Source: Trigonopsis variabilis
Lineage: Eukaryota > Ascomycota > Trigonopsidomycetes > Trigonopsidales > Trigonopsidaceae
Direction: 5' to 3'
Assembly (NCBI GenBank): GCA_003707065.3
Contig: PPXM03000002.1
Span: forward strand, 1,550,001-1,614,000
DNA: 64,000 bases
The position numbers and the translations under genes were made by a program. The notes under the pieces are model-generated. The model was not told the DNA's origin, made no database searches, and worked only from the letters and a program-made list of their open reading frames with translations. Shown here piece by piece: positions 11,531-22,288 of the stretch. How positions within the stretch are numbered: the first letter of the stretch is position 1; every line of letters begins with the position of its first letter.

Positions 11531-13038
11531 ATGAGCTACCACGGGCGAGACGCCCCAGGTACGAACCTCTCCAGGTTATTTGCCGACAAGTTCGGGAATC
11601 CCATGCAGATCTTTTTATCTGAGAGTGCCCGGGAGGAAGGTCAAGATTTGCCACTAAGAATTATTGTGAGTGCTGCTTCAATCGATTAGGGTGGGAATCT
11701 AACCATGGTCTGAACACTAACACCGGAATCTGTGCCAAGTGACCATCGCTACCAAATGGGAATACAGCCAGGTGGTAGCTACGGGTGATTACTAATGGCC
11801 CACACAAATTATCAGATCAGTTGCTAACAAGCTAGGAACATGGAGGAAATGTGGTTGATTCGGCAGTTCCTGACGATGTTAAGGATAAAAGAGTGCTTTA
11901 TTTCGGTACTATGAAAGATAGAGCCATGAGAAGTGATAGTGTGAAAAGGTACGACGTCAAGTTCTTGTTGGATGCGATGGAGGCTGGCCATAGACCAAAT
12001 CTCGCGGATTACATCTTAAATCGACGAACTACAAAGTCTAATATGGAAGGGAGACGGAAATCAACTAGGGATCCCTTTACGCAGGCTGAGGATGAGAGAA
12101 TTAAGAGTTTTGCTTTACTGAATTATCCACCGCCAGCTGATAGAATGCTTTATGCGCAACGACCAGGCAACACGTCAATTGCATTTTGGAAAGAATTTGC
12201 AGATAGGCCGGAGAATTTCAAACATACAGCGGAGAGTTGGAGGACAAGGTGGGTTAAGACTGTTAAGAAACAGCTCCAGGCGGAAGGGCTAGTTCCACTA
12301 GGATCAAAGGGAAAAGAATATGCTGCAGAAGAAGATGCCTATATCTTGAAACGCCTACGAGAACGGAAGGACAACGAGTCAATGCAACAAATTTATGAAG
12401 ATGCTGCAAAGTTGTTTGAGAAAAGGAAAGCGGCCTCATACAGGGCACGCTATTCGGAATTCCTTCGTGGTTTCGTTCCATCTGGGAGCATTGTTTCGAT
12501 GGGTAATCGGAATCAAGTCAAGGGCGAGAGCTGGGAGTCCTATTCGGGCGAGAATCAACACTCTGGTTCTGAGCATAGAGGAGATAGACATGAGTCAAGT
12601 CAGCCGCGAGAGGAAGGAGGTGAGATGCCTTCGCTCGCTCCAGATATGTCGCACTCTATTAACCCTGCACACTATCCTCTTACGGGAGATATCGAATCTG
12701 CGTCACAAGCTTCGTTTGATTCTGGGCTATCGCCCATTGGACAGTCATTAGGTAAGCGGCAAGAGGAAAGTCGACCGAGATTCCTCGAGTCAAGTCAGCT
12801 TTCCGTATCTGTGGACATAACTCAGGCTGGTTCTCTTAGTTATGGGCCAATGCAGGATTCATTGGGTAGAGAATTCGATAATCAGCGAGGCCACAGTGAG
12901 ATGCTGTTTGCTCATGGGATGGAACACGATGATGGTGATTCGCATATATCTTTTGGTGCTATGTCTGAATCAGATCCGAAATCGCAGTGGTCGTTCCGGG
13001 GCATGGGCGAGCTAATGGGAGAAACAGACGAGGCTTGA
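11531..13038 (+). CDS. RAP1: Rap1-like telomere protein with BRCT and two Myb-type domains, 445 aa, 2 exons
   Basis: Exons 11531-11665 and 11836-13038, joined across a 170-nt intron with branch TGCTAAC. The join builds a BRCT domain (PMQIFLS... LRII/EHGGNVVD... YDVKFLLDAM, about residues 18-95). A Rap1-type Myb follows at about 124-185 (FTQAEDERIKSF, AFWKEFADRP, ESWRTRWVK), and a second Myb-like repeat at about 206-255 (YAAEEDAYILKRL). The rest is Ser/Gln-rich and disordered. Rap1 binds telomeres directly (budding yeast) or through a TRF protein (fission yeast, human). No clear C-terminal Rap1 fold is visible. The start is uncertain: an in-frame ATG at 11429 would add 34 residues. Confidence 0.8.
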
Positions 13039-13135
13039 GTGGCGGTGGCACTACGATGAAGAAGAATGTACGTATAAGGTCGCCAGGAGGCAGTCCACTA
13101 TAAAGGGAAGAAATGCAAATGTTGTTGAACTCAAT

Positions 13136-13796
13136 CTATCCGTAAAGGTCATTCCATGCTTCTTCTTCATCGACTGGATCAGGAGTCTCTTTGGGCTTTT
13201 CCACATTCTTCCTACACAAAGGACAGGTGGCATTCTTAAACTTAGCCGAAAAACCACTATCTAGTACCATACCACTTTAAGCCAAGGAGCTATGCATTCA
13301 AGATCAAACATGTGTTTAGAATCACAAGGGAGACGAACGACAAGGGGGTATTCATCTATAGTCAGTGGCAAGACAAAGACAAAGCTTACCGTCTAGGTAA
13401 GATGAAGTACATATACTGCATGTATCTGAACCTTTTAATGATTTCTTGGGCACTCGATCTAAGGTATCGATAAACTCTGGTGAAACTCCATTGTTTGGCT
13501 TGCCATGCTCTAGTTGTTCAAGTACTGCCTGAGCGATCATGTTACCCAGCGGAGTTTCATAATGTCTGTAAACACTAAGTATTAGTTAAAATATTGGAGT
13601 GCCATACTTGGCTAGTGAGACGTAGGGGTCTGATGAAAGCTCGAGCTGGTGAGGATTAGAGCGAGTGGAGAGGAAGTCATCGACGTGGGAGTGTACTGAA
13701 TGATTTATAGCAGGATTCGAGGTAACTGAGACATTGTGATCATCTGCAGTCAGTCACGACATTCAAATACAAGCTCATACCCTCGTATGTAGACAT
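13136..13796 (-). CDS. RING-type E3 ubiquitin ligase, YBR062C-like, 171 aa, 5 exons
   Basis: Minus-strand exons 13781-13796, 13608-13743, 13390-13565, 13273-13355, 13136-13240; introns 37, 42, 34 and 32 nt. The spliced protein has a C-terminal RING: C100-x2-C103, then EYPLVVRLPC120DSKH124MFDLEC130, PWLK, and C143-x2-C146. It ends with an acidic tryptophan-containing tail (EEEAWNDLYG). This pattern matches budding-yeast YBR062C, a RING protein linked to protein quality control. The second His position of RING-H2 is Asp127. The last intron donor is ambiguous (13272 or 13275), changing the product by one residue. The first exon carries only 16 coding bases. The RAD60 start is divergent and 37 bases away. 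Confidence 0.8.
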
Positions 13797-13833
13797 TATT
13801 AGGCGAAAGTTATTTTCTGAGCCGAACTTATCT

Positions 13834-15144
13834 ATGGAGGCCCAATCGTTACAATCGGTCCTGAGATGGACACGTATCCCTGTTGCTGCGGACACAGCAA
13901 ATCTCCACACTCATCTTCTGATGGATGACGGGGATGATTTCTTTAGCAGAGCAGGATCTTTTCAAGACGTGATCCGTCAAAGCTTGTCAAAAAAGCGAAA
14001 AAAGGCTAAGAAAGACAATGTGGATACGACATCGAGGAAAAAGACTACTACAAAAGAGAACAAAGAAGTGGATCAGGTTATTACGAAAAAACACTTCCCT
14101 CTAGAAAATGAGCCTGAAGGTAATCATTCGAAAAGCATCAGCTTAGAAAGATCTTCGAATAGTGAAGCAATCGAGAATAGGGCTAGCCATTCGAGCTCCG
14201 ATAGAGATCAGAACCCGAGCAATCAGTACGTTGAGATAAACGATGATAGCGTGGAGATACAGGAGCAAATAACCGAAGCTTTTGTTGAATCTAATCAGCA
14301 CCATCAAAAGAAGCCTCGCTCGAAGTTCCACAGATCATCGTCACCTTTTTCTGATCCAATGGTCCCAGATTTGTTGCCCGAGTTGGCCGAACTGGCTAGA
14401 AAACGCATTGCTGAGCGCATGACGGGTTCCCAAAATAGGGATTCTAACCACCTGGTTAGCCATGATTCGAAATCGGCTCTGGAAGAAGAACGCTCTCCAG
14501 TCCTCATTAGTCTCTACCGCTCGCCTTTGACACCTGACTACCTGAAGGCACCATTGGATTTTAAGATTTTGAGAAATCAGACACTGCAGAGAATTAAAGA
14601 TGCATTCATAAAAATCAACGATCTGAGTCCAGATTTGGCGGATTCGTTGCGATTTGTCCTAATACCAGTCGATGAAGATGGCGAGCCATTGTCGGCTTTA
14701 CAGTGGAATGATGTTATTGAAGTGTATGACTTTACGACTCCGTCATCGCTTGGAATCAGAGCTAGAAACCCCAAAATAAGGGTCTCACTTGTTTTGGAGG
14801 AAGAGCTAGAGGAGCTTCGTCGGAGAGTTGCAATCACTATCGAGTCAGAGTACCAAAAACTTCAGACTCCAGATATGGATATACTAGAGCAAGAGCCGCA
14901 AGATCTCCCAGAAGCGAGAATCCGACTGAAGCTCCGCAGCGCAGACAAGGAGATCAAAGTGATTGCTAAAGGGAGTACGTTAATAAAAGAGTTGGCTGAT
15001 GCCTTTATACGAAAATTTTCCATAGAGCACCCTGTACAATTGGAGATGGACTGTGAGATACTGCCCATGGAATCCCGTGTGGACGAGACGGAGTTGGAAG
15101 ATGAATTTACGGTCGATGTATTTGTAATGACGGAGACGAAATAG
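13834..15144 (+). CDS. RAD60: Rad60/Esc2-type protein with two SUMO-like domains, up to 436 aa
   Basis: The C-terminus (about 361-434) is a SUMO-like domain: IRLKLRSADKEIKV, then LADAFIRKF, VQLEMDCEILP, DELEDE-type ending. A first SUMO-like domain lies at about 238-325 (FKILRNQTLQRIKDAF). The N-terminal half is charged and disordered, with a DDGDDFF motif typical of this family. Rad60/Esc2/NIP45 proteins act with the Smc5/6 complex and SUMO conjugation in recombination repair and silencing. S. pombe Rad60 is 406 aa. The true start may be the ATG at 13921 (MDDGDDFF), giving 407 aa; the upstream 29 residues show no family similarity, and using 13834 leaves just 37 bases to the divergent gene. 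Confidence 0.85.
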   Translation: MEAQSLQSVLRWTRIPVAADTANLHTHLLMDDGDDFFSRAGSFQDVIRQSLSKKRKKAKKDNVDTTSRKKTTTKENKEVDQVITKKHFPLENEPEGNHSKSISLERSSNSEAIENRASHSSSDRDQNPSNQYVEINDDSVEIQEQITEAFVESNQHHQKKPRSKFHRSSSPFSDPMVPDLLPELAELARKRIAERMTGSQNRDSNHLVSHDSKSALEEERSPVLISLYRSPLTPDYLKAPLDFKILRNQTLQRIKDAFIKINDLSPDLADSLRFVLIPVDEDGEPLSALQWNDVIEVYDFTTPSSLGIRARNPKIRVSLVLEEELEELRRRVAITIESEYQKLQTPDMDILEQEPQDLPEARIRLKLRSADKEIKVIAKGSTLIKELADAFIRKFSIEHPVQLEMDCEILPMESRVDETELEDEFTVDVFVMTETK

Positions 15145-15209
15145 GTCATAATGTGAGATACAAGCAATAGGAGATACCCGGACAATATTTGAAGAGCTCT
15201 AAACAACGA

Positions 15210-15954
15210 TTAATCTTTCTTGAGAGGAAAGTATTCTTTTCGAATACCTTCCTTAGTGACGATGACAATCTCCAGCCCGTCGCCCACTTGAATGTGTCTT
15301 TCCGTAGCTGAAGAAAAGGCGTCCCGAATTAAATCCAACACGTGTTCTAATGGCAAATCAACAACCGGTAATGGGTTGCCGGTACTAGGATCACATTGGT
15401 TCTTGAAATTGACTTGATTATCAAGGAATGGCATGATCAAACTCGATGCCGATCCTCCTGCTCTGCACTGTTCGCGCTCATACGAGCCCACGGGATCGAA
15501 AGAATAGATAGCTCCTCGCCCGTCGTGATCTAGCCCGGCCATGATCGTATACACATAGAAGGGGAAGAACCGCTTTCCGTAGAGCAAAGAGCGAGTTAAT
15601 CGTGCAGCACTTGAAATAGCAAGACGTTTGTTATGATAATGATGATACCATTCGAGGTTTTGACGTAATTTGCGAAGCAAAGCATCTCCATCAGCAGAAA
15701 ATCCGATCGCACTAGCCACCAAACCGTCACCTAATTCAATTACTTTTGGAGAATATCGTGTGTTGATTGAGTACCCCGTTGATAATCGAGTATCAGCAGC
15801 TAAAACTGCAAAATCTTTACCAGCTATACCAATCACGGTGCCACCGTTATCTGCTGGTTAGAACAGGCAATCCGAAGTTGCACTTACCATCGTAAGGATT
15901 GAATTGATGTTCAATAGGTTGATGCGTCCTAGCAAAATCGTAGTCTGCCGACAT
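15210..15954 (-). CDS. PRE7: 20S proteasome subunit beta-6, 235 aa, 2 exons
   Basis: Minus-strand exons 15888-15954 and 15210-15850, joined over a 37-nt intron with CTAAC branch. The protein runs MSADYDFAR... FNPYDDNGGTVIGIAGKDFAVLAADTR, then GDG, RYSPKV, YTIMAGLDHDGRGAIYSFDPVGSYERE and the GGSASSLIMPFLDNQV segment specific to beta-6 (yeast Pre7, human PSMB1). Beta-6 is one of the non-catalytic beta subunits of the core particle. Full length fits the family (yeast 241 aa with a short propeptide). RPT1 of the 19S cap is at the far right of the window; its position is unrelated to this gene. Confidence 0.95.
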
Positions 15955-16417
15955 TCTGACCTAGAAGCTCTAGATGCACGTAGTCAGTAGAATAGTAGTG
16001 GTTGCTTAGCTTAGGGGTGACGACGACATGTCCTCACTGCAGATATCGGAGAGAACCAGAAAGCGGGATTGGAACAGCATTACGCAGAACGTTAACTAGA
16101 TTAATCCGTAGCCTGACTAATCCGTAAATCCATTCGGCCTGATTGACGGTAGAATCTACTCTCGGGCCGTAACATAGGACCTGCACGATTGCGGTCTACA
16201 GAAAGACATGTTTAATAGAGAAATATAGCTACAGCTGTCTGTTGGCATAATGAAGATGAGCATATATCTACACTAAAGTCCTTGGTTTCATACGGACTGA
16301 TATGACAAGACATGATAATACTTCCTTTTTGAAACGATCGTCTGTGTCAATAGTGCCTTGTAGCATTTTCTCGTTGGTAATGCAGAATATTTTTAGTGAA
16401 AGCGTCTTCACTGCTCC
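15955..16417. other. Intergenic between ILM1 3' end and PRE7 start
   Basis: Noncoding stretch with the PRE7 promoter (minus strand) and the ILM1 3' end. I looked for short spliced exons on both strands and for tRNA box motifs and found none convincing. Confidence 0.45.
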
Positions 16418-16921
16418 TTAATCCCTGACTGCTAGTTCATTTACAGTCGAAGATTTATTAACAGCCAAGTCTCGTTCTTCTCTTATTGTAATGTAGAGCC
16501 AGAAATTAATAACCACTTCAAAGAAAGCAATGACAAACACCAAACTGCTGGAGAATATAGATCTTGGAGATAGATATCCAATGGCCACCATAGAGAAGCT
16601 GAGCATCAATCTGGGAGCTACAACGGCGAACATATGATAGATATCATTGCGGAACATGTCGACAAAATCCTGTAAAGCCAATAAAGCCAGTAAGAAGGAT
16701 ATCAGGCCTCGGACTTTTTCGTTTTCTTGGATTATTAGTACATCCTGTTATTGTTAGACCATGGTCATAAAGTGCAGACCTACCAAATGGCGAGCTTGGC
16801 TAACTAACAGTACCACAGGATGGCGGCATACTTTCTCTGGGTTTTCTGCTAAAGTATAGGCTAAAGATGAAAAGAAAGTAGCTCGAATTAGCGTGATATA
16901 CTTGGCCGACAGAAAAACCAT
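16418..16921 (-). CDS. ILM1: Ilm1-family ER membrane protein, 154 aa, 2 exons
   Basis: Minus-strand exons 16784-16921 and 16418-16744 with a 39-nt intron (branch TCTAAC). Four hydrophobic segments are visible: residues about 8-26, 60-75, 85-105 and 112-130. The C-terminal signature FFEVVINFWLYITIREERD matches Ilm1 of budding yeast (increased loss of mitochondrial DNA 1), and the short N-terminus MVFLSAKYITLIRATFF aligns with its first membrane segment. Ilm1 is an ER-located multi-pass protein; its loss affects mitochondrial DNA stability and potassium homeostasis, but its biochemical role is not settled. The start is the only ATG that keeps the family N-terminus. Confidence 0.82.
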
Positions 16922-17295
16922 AGTGGACCGTTACCTTTCTGTCGTCACTGGAATTAAAAAGCGATTGCGCCTCGACCTGCTGGGTATCGCCAAAGATAAA
17001 ATGCCTAAAGTAAACTTGTCAGCTGTCCTCGTCATGGCCAATAGTATGAAAGGTATGACTGCACAGCTGTAAGGATTTCATACTCGTTTGGCTGGCTCTG
17101 CCAAATACAAGCAAATATCTTTAAGCGCAAGCTTTGTTGAGGGGTTAAGTGCGAGTTAACTTTTCAGACTGCAATCTTTAATGCCTTGATCATAATAGTT
17201 GCATATCATATTAGTCGTATGTCTAGTTTACATAGTCGTAGTCCCACTTATCCAGGCAGTAGCCATTTCAGTACAGTTATCATACATGCTTGCTC
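16922..17295. other. Intergenic between PSH1-like 3' end and ILM1 start
   Basis: ILM1 promoter region and the PSH1-like 3' end on the minus strand. No further coding signal recognised. Confidence 0.45.
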
Positions 17296-19031
17296 CTATG
17301 AACCAAGTCCCTTCGATTTATGTTTATGCTTCTTCTTTTTTCGGCCTTGCTTCTGTTGCGATTTTCTCTTGCGCTTGCTCGAGCGACTAGAGCTTGTAAC
17401 CTGGGAGGAGGGCAGATCTTCAACAGTGGGAGTACTAGCAATCACAATATGATTGGAACGCGGGTCGGCAGATGAACCGAATGCACTTGAAAGATCAATA
17501 GGAGAAGAAGCACCAGAAGAAGTTGAAGAAGAAGAGGGAGAAGGAAGAAGAGGAGATGAAGAGTCGTTTGCTAGAGGTTGTCTACTTGTGGTCCGTGAGG
17601 TCCCGATTCCAGTGTTAATAATATCGTTTCGTTCAACAAGTTTATCATTATTCCTAGTCGCATGATCGTTGAGATTGTCTTCTTTCTCACTCTTTGGGTG
17701 ACCACGCACATCTCCCTCTTGTTCAACTTTATCTTCATCTTCATCTTCATCTTCATCGTCGTCTAGTACAATTTTGCGTCTGCTGTGGATAACAGGATCG
17801 TGCTCAGACTCAGAAGCGTCACTGAGGCTGATATACTCTGGGGACTGGGGCAGCCTCCTGGAGGGCCGACTGGATGTCCCAGGTGCATCGTTGTCACTCG
17901 ATACCACAATACGCTTGCTAGGAGCAGAGGAGCGATACCGAAATCGATCCTCGGAAGTATCAGTATCGAGAAGCCCGGCTACCCCATTACGGCGATTGAC
18001 AATAATATCGCCAATGTCTTCGTCTTCATCTTCATCAAGATTAATAGTAGCAGATTCAACTCCGGAGTTGTCAGCCTCAGAATCATCTAGTTCATAATCG
18101 GCAGTGATTTCAGCGACACCAGAATTGTCACTAATTTCATCATCGGGGACAACAAAATCAATCAAACTTCCCTCACTATCTTCGTCATCATTAGAATTAA
18201 CCTCCATATCTGAAAAGAAGGGTTCGCCTTCATCAGCTTCATCGTCTAACAGCTCTGCACTGTTTTGTCGGGGTCTGGCTCCAGCCTGATCTCCTTCCAT
18301 ATTAATCAATGGTACTCCACAATTCCCACACCAATCTTCTTCGACTTCCCAGTGACACAATGAACATCTCATGACTCCGTCAACATCATCAAAGTAAACT
18401 TCACCCTGTGCTCTTGGATCAAACAATCCAGGGAATAAGTTAGGGCTTAACTCCTTATCTTTTAGCACAAGTTCGGCAGCGTCGGCTTGTTGTTTCTTCA
18501 AATCTTCTCTAGATAGTTCAGGATCAAGATCGATATGATCAAGAAATATTTGTGCAATTTGTTTTACCTGGAATTAGTAATGTAATCAGAGATCGATAAT
18601 AAAGACGATCATAAAAGACAAAGCTCCAAAAAAAATCCCTGCATGTTGAATCGGAGAAAACAGCCACAATAGCTCTTTATTCATGTAAATCTACCATTGG
18701 CAACTCTTTCTAAGTGAGAGCAGCAAGACAGATCGAGGCTGTCGTGGTCAAGCTTTTCACCTTATTATCGTATAACACAACTCACAATCGTAGAAGAAGC
18801 AGGCTCCCTTTGATGGACGAACATTCGACAAGCAGGACAAGTCTTATTATTCTGAAACCATTCCTTTAGACACTGAAGTTAGCCACCGATGCAAATTATG
18901 CCTACCCCATAACAAAAGGTGTGTCCACATTGCAAAGTGAAAGGTTCAAACATGATCTCCTGGCACACTAGGCATTTTAACTGCTCGAATAGGCCTCGAA
19001 CCAAGCTCGGCCCCGAGCTGGATGTTGACAT
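17296..19031 (-). CDS. PSH1: RING-finger E3 ligase, Psh1-like, 494 aa, 3 exons
   Basis: Minus-strand exons 18906-19031, 18786-18872, 17296-18567; introns 33 and 218 nt. Spliced, a C3HC4 RING sits at about residues 20-56: CLVCQEIMFEPFTLQCGHTF, then CLKEWFQNNKTCPACR. A second four-cysteine knuckle follows at about 139-154 (CSLCHW, CGNC). The remaining 300 residues are acidic, with Asp/Glu runs and Ser stretches, and the tail is a lysine-rich nuclear signal. The layout matches yeast Psh1, which ubiquitinates the centromeric histone Cse4 when it is mislocalised; acidic segments would suit histone binding. Other RING proteins of DNA repair cannot be excluded, so the ortholog name is moderate. The 218-nt intron is one of only two coding introns in the window above 110 nt. 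Confidence 0.75.
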
Positions 19032-19255
19032 ACCTATTGTCAGCCACCGTCCTCGGTGTCACCACGTTACATGTTAGGCGAACTCTAAGAGACACGCCCC
19101 GCCTACCGATGTCTCTATTCGGGAATGACTGGATGAATGATGAATGTGAATTTGAATTAGAGAATGACCTGTACAACAGATGAGTTACATCTCAGCGGAG
19201 CTATTTACAGAATAATGGATCAGCCTCTAAATGAACGACTAGATCATGAGTCTAA

Positions 19256-20106
19256 TCAGGGGTTCCAGATCCGTTGGTTGATGACTGACCATTCAATCTT
19301 ATTCCACCAGTTTTCAAGGTACTCCAATTTTCCTTGGACGCCGTAATCAGTTATGTAGGCATGTTCCCAGCCATTAGCACAAAGTATAGGAATAGGGAAA
19401 GAAGAATGATTGATCTCTTCGGTTGAGACGTGTTCTTTATTGTTGATGAGTATATTTGCTTTAGAAAACTCCATATTTGACATATCAAACGACATTGCCC
19501 GAGCGGAATTATAAGGAGTTCCGGCATTATAGGTATTGACAACTTTTAGCTCTTTATCGACAGTTTCAACCAACCATGTGAATCCACCGCCAAACATGGC
19601 CATATTTGAATCAATGATTAAATTTCGAAGGTCTTCTAACGATCCAATCCCGCCATTCAATAGTCGGCGCAACAAAAGATCAGAAGGTCGAGTCGTCGAT
19701 GGCTTGGAAGCCAAGCTAGCGAAATAAAAGTGGTTATTATGCGCAGCTGAAGCAAAGTTGAATAGACCGGCTTGATCAGTTTCTAATGCAGTCGACATAA
19801 CAATTTGATAAGGGTTGTAAGACTCCATCTCGGTACCTAGGGTCATGTCAGCACGCTTTGTCTTAGAGAACACTTACCATTGGTTTTTTCCGTCAATCGA
19901 TCGCACAACATGGTCTGATAGTCCGTCCAGGCTACTTTGAATCCCTCGGGACTATACAAACCTTCGATACCTTCCCTCGTTAAGGTCTCTATTCCTTGCA
20001 GTTTTGGGATCGTGTGAACTGACCGGTGTCTGCTGACCGCATTCTTTGATAATATCTGAAAAGTCTTAAGCAGCTGACTAGACCGGGCACCTCGTAATGC
20101 AAACAT
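19256..20106 (-). CDS. RSM26: Mitochondrial ribosomal small-subunit protein mS42 (Fe/Mn-SOD fold), 269 aa, 2 exons
   Basis: Minus-strand exons 19878-20106 and 19256-19836; 41-nt intron. The N-terminus (MFALRGARSSQLLKTFQ... HRSVHTIPKL) is a mitochondrial presequence. The rest is the superoxide-dismutase fold used by fungal mitoribosomal proteins: GLYSPEGFKVAWTDYQ, FNFASAAHNNHFYFASL, GGGFTWLVE and NGWEHAYITDYGVQGK. In active Mn/Fe-SOD that last motif begins with Asp as a metal ligand; here it is Asn, so enzyme activity is unlikely. The paralog mS43 (Mrp1) is the alternative name. Shares a 142-base divergent promoter with RPF2, pairing mitochondrial and cytosolic ribosome genes. Confidence 0.82.
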
Positions 20107-20248
20107 TGACTCTAATGTCGGATCGTAGAAAGGTTTTCGTTTCGAGTCGGGTAACTACGAGCTGGCCTGAAGATAGGTAGGTGCCTGTAACGATGATGCG
20201 AAAAAGTTTGTTACGGGACAGTTGGGACAAGAAAATTTCATAGGAACT

Positions 20249-21176
20249 ATGTTGAGAACGGTGTAAGCAAATGGGCCCTTGACAATGCTGACTACTAAGA
20301 AAACCGAGGAATGCAAGGTCAAAACGGGCTTTAGAAAGACGGGAGCCCAAATTGGTTGAAAATCCCAAGGTCGCTCTTTTCGTTCCTGGTCCGACAAGCA
20401 GCTCAGTAATTCAACAAGCTATGAATGATCTTAACGGGCTGAAAAAGCCCGAGTCAAGGAAGTTGAGCAAGAAAAATGACATCCATCCATTTGAAGATCC
20501 GTCCAGCATTGAATTCTTATCTGAGAAGAATGACTGTTCTTTGGTAGTCTTGGGTCACCATAGTAAGAAGAGACCTCATTCATTAGTTTGGATACGAACT
20601 TTTGGATATAAAATTTATGATATACTTGAAACTCATCTTGAGAACTGTCGATTTATGGAGGAGTTCAAAGCTAGGACTTTTCAAGTCGGATCAGTTCCTT
20701 TAGTTACGTTTAATGGACCGATCTTTGAAAACCACCCTAACTACGTTCATGCAAAATCAGTGTTCCTTGATTTCTTTGCCGCAAAGAGTCAACAGGAGTT
20801 AGATGTTGCTGGTCTGAATCATATAATTTCCTTCTCTGCCGACGAGGCTCAAGACAACGGGCCTTTACCAAAAATTCACATGAGAGTCTATGTCCTGAAT
20901 ACTAAAAATAGCGGGCAGAAAGTTCCCAGAGTAGAATTGAAAGAAGTTGGTCCAAGAATTGATTTTAGAATTGGGAGAATCCAGGAAGCTAGTGAAGATA
21001 TGGTTAAGGAAGCCATGAGGCGACCCAAACAACTTGAACCTAAGACTAAAAAGAATGTCGACATGGATCTACTAGGTGATAAACTGGGTCGTGTTCACGT
21101 GGGTCGACAAGATCTCAGTAAATTACAGACTAGAAAGATGAAGGGTCTCAAAAGAAAGTTCGATATTGTCGAATAA
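20249..21176 (+). CDS. RPF2: Ribosome production factor 2 (Brix domain), 296 aa, 2 exons
   Basis: Exons 20249-20262 and 20300-21176 with a 37-nt intron. The first exon has just 14 coding bases, and the join gives MLRTVKPRNARSKRALERRE followed by PKLVENPKVALFVPG, which is the family N-terminus exactly. The Brix domain covers about residues 28-230; it includes FNGPIFENHPNYVHAKSVFLDFF. The C-terminus is basic. Rpf2 with Rrs1 brings the 5S RNP (uL5, uL18, 5S rRNA) into 60S precursors in the nucleolus. Size fits (yeast 344 aa, with a longer tail). The ORF alone appears to start with TTG, which is explained by the missing first exon. Confidence 0.94.
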
Positions 21177-21276
21177 ATGTATATTATATTAAAGGAAAAT
21201 TCATGCTCAAAGGGAACGTAAAAGCTACAAAAAAGGACAGACGCCGTCACCAGCAAATAACCTCTCCATAGTCTAT

Positions 21277-22288
21277 CTAATATGTTAAGCCTTTGGCCGC
21301 TCTGATTTTCTTGTTCTGTATCAAGCGCAGCATGTTTCTCAGAAGCATGGCGATTGTCATTTTGCCAGTCATAGGAACATAGATCGAAGCGCGCTCCTTA
21401 ATGGACGGATCGAAGTTCTTTTCACTGGAAAAATTCACACAGACAGCCCCATATTTGGCCAGATTGGTGGGGAATTTATAATTTGGAGAAGGCACCCCCG
21501 TAATAATGACATCACTGATGGGAGCTACATCTTCCAAAGTAAGATTTGAGTCCTCGACTTGATGTCGTTTATACTTTAAACCTTCACCCCGGGTGAATTT
21601 CTGCATGCCGTCCAAATCAAGAGAATAAACAACGGCACCATCATTGGCTAATAGAGCCGCTAAAGGACGTCCTACTATTTCACTCCGGTTGACGATCGTA
21701 ATCGTCTTACCATAGAGCCGATTACCGTAGTTTAACACGCTATTATAGACACCTAGTGATTCAAGAATTTTGACCAGGGCTAGAGGTGTGCAGGGTAGAA
21801 TGCTTTTCTGTTGCTGTTCTGGATCAAGGAATCGGACATTATGATACATATTTTGAACATAAATATGGCTCAATCCCTCAACATCTTTCTCTTTAGCAAT
21901 GACTTGCTGTAAATATTGATCCTGGCGGTTGCCAAAGACAGGAAAATATACGAGAATTGCATCAACAGAAGCGTCCTCATTTGCACCAATGATCTCCTCT
22001 TCTAATTCCTCCTTATCGACTTTCCGTAATTCAAATTGACAGCCAATATCTTGACATGTCTTTTGGGTGTATTCTGCATATTTAACCGCGGCAGGATCCG
22101 AATTAGCCAAGAAGCCGACCACCTTTGGTTTTTTGTCCAAAGCTTCTAGGCCTTGCTTAACTTCTTCAAGGAATGGCTTCGCCAGCGTTTGAGCCAGTAT
22201 CGTACCTGGAGGTTAGTAGCGAATACCTAACATTCCTATTACGGCCAGCAAATACCGGTTTATTGTCTTTTGTTTTATTATTTTCCAT
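21277..22288 (-). CDS. MTD1: NAD-dependent methylenetetrahydrofolate dehydrogenase (cytosolic), 324 aa, 2 exons
   Basis: Minus-strand exons 22243-22288 and 21277-22205; 37-nt intron with TACTAACC. The join restores AGRTILAQTLAKPFL, the family start. Motifs: VGFLANSDPAAVKYAEYTQKT, VYFPVFGNRQDQYLQQV, SILPCTPLALVKILE, VNRSEIVGRPLAALLANDGA and YVPMTGKMTIAMLLRNMLR. The enzyme is the monofunctional, NAD-specific dehydrogenase of yeast Mtd1 type, oxidising 5,10-methylene-THF in one-carbon and purine metabolism. It lacks the cyclohydrolase and synthetase parts of the trifunctional Ade3. Length equals the yeast protein (320 aa). MMS19 starts divergently 459 bases away. Confidence 0.95.

Noticed and set aside
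13751-13758. CAGTCACG in the first intron of the YBR062C-like gene as a HomolD box
   Set aside because: Neither neighbour is a ribosomal gene; kept only as a hint for the RAD60 promoter.
16931-17030. Possible upstream exon of ILM1 on the minus strand
   Set aside because: No phase-compatible splice leads into the ILM1 frame, and the ATG at 16921 already gives a family-like N-terminus.
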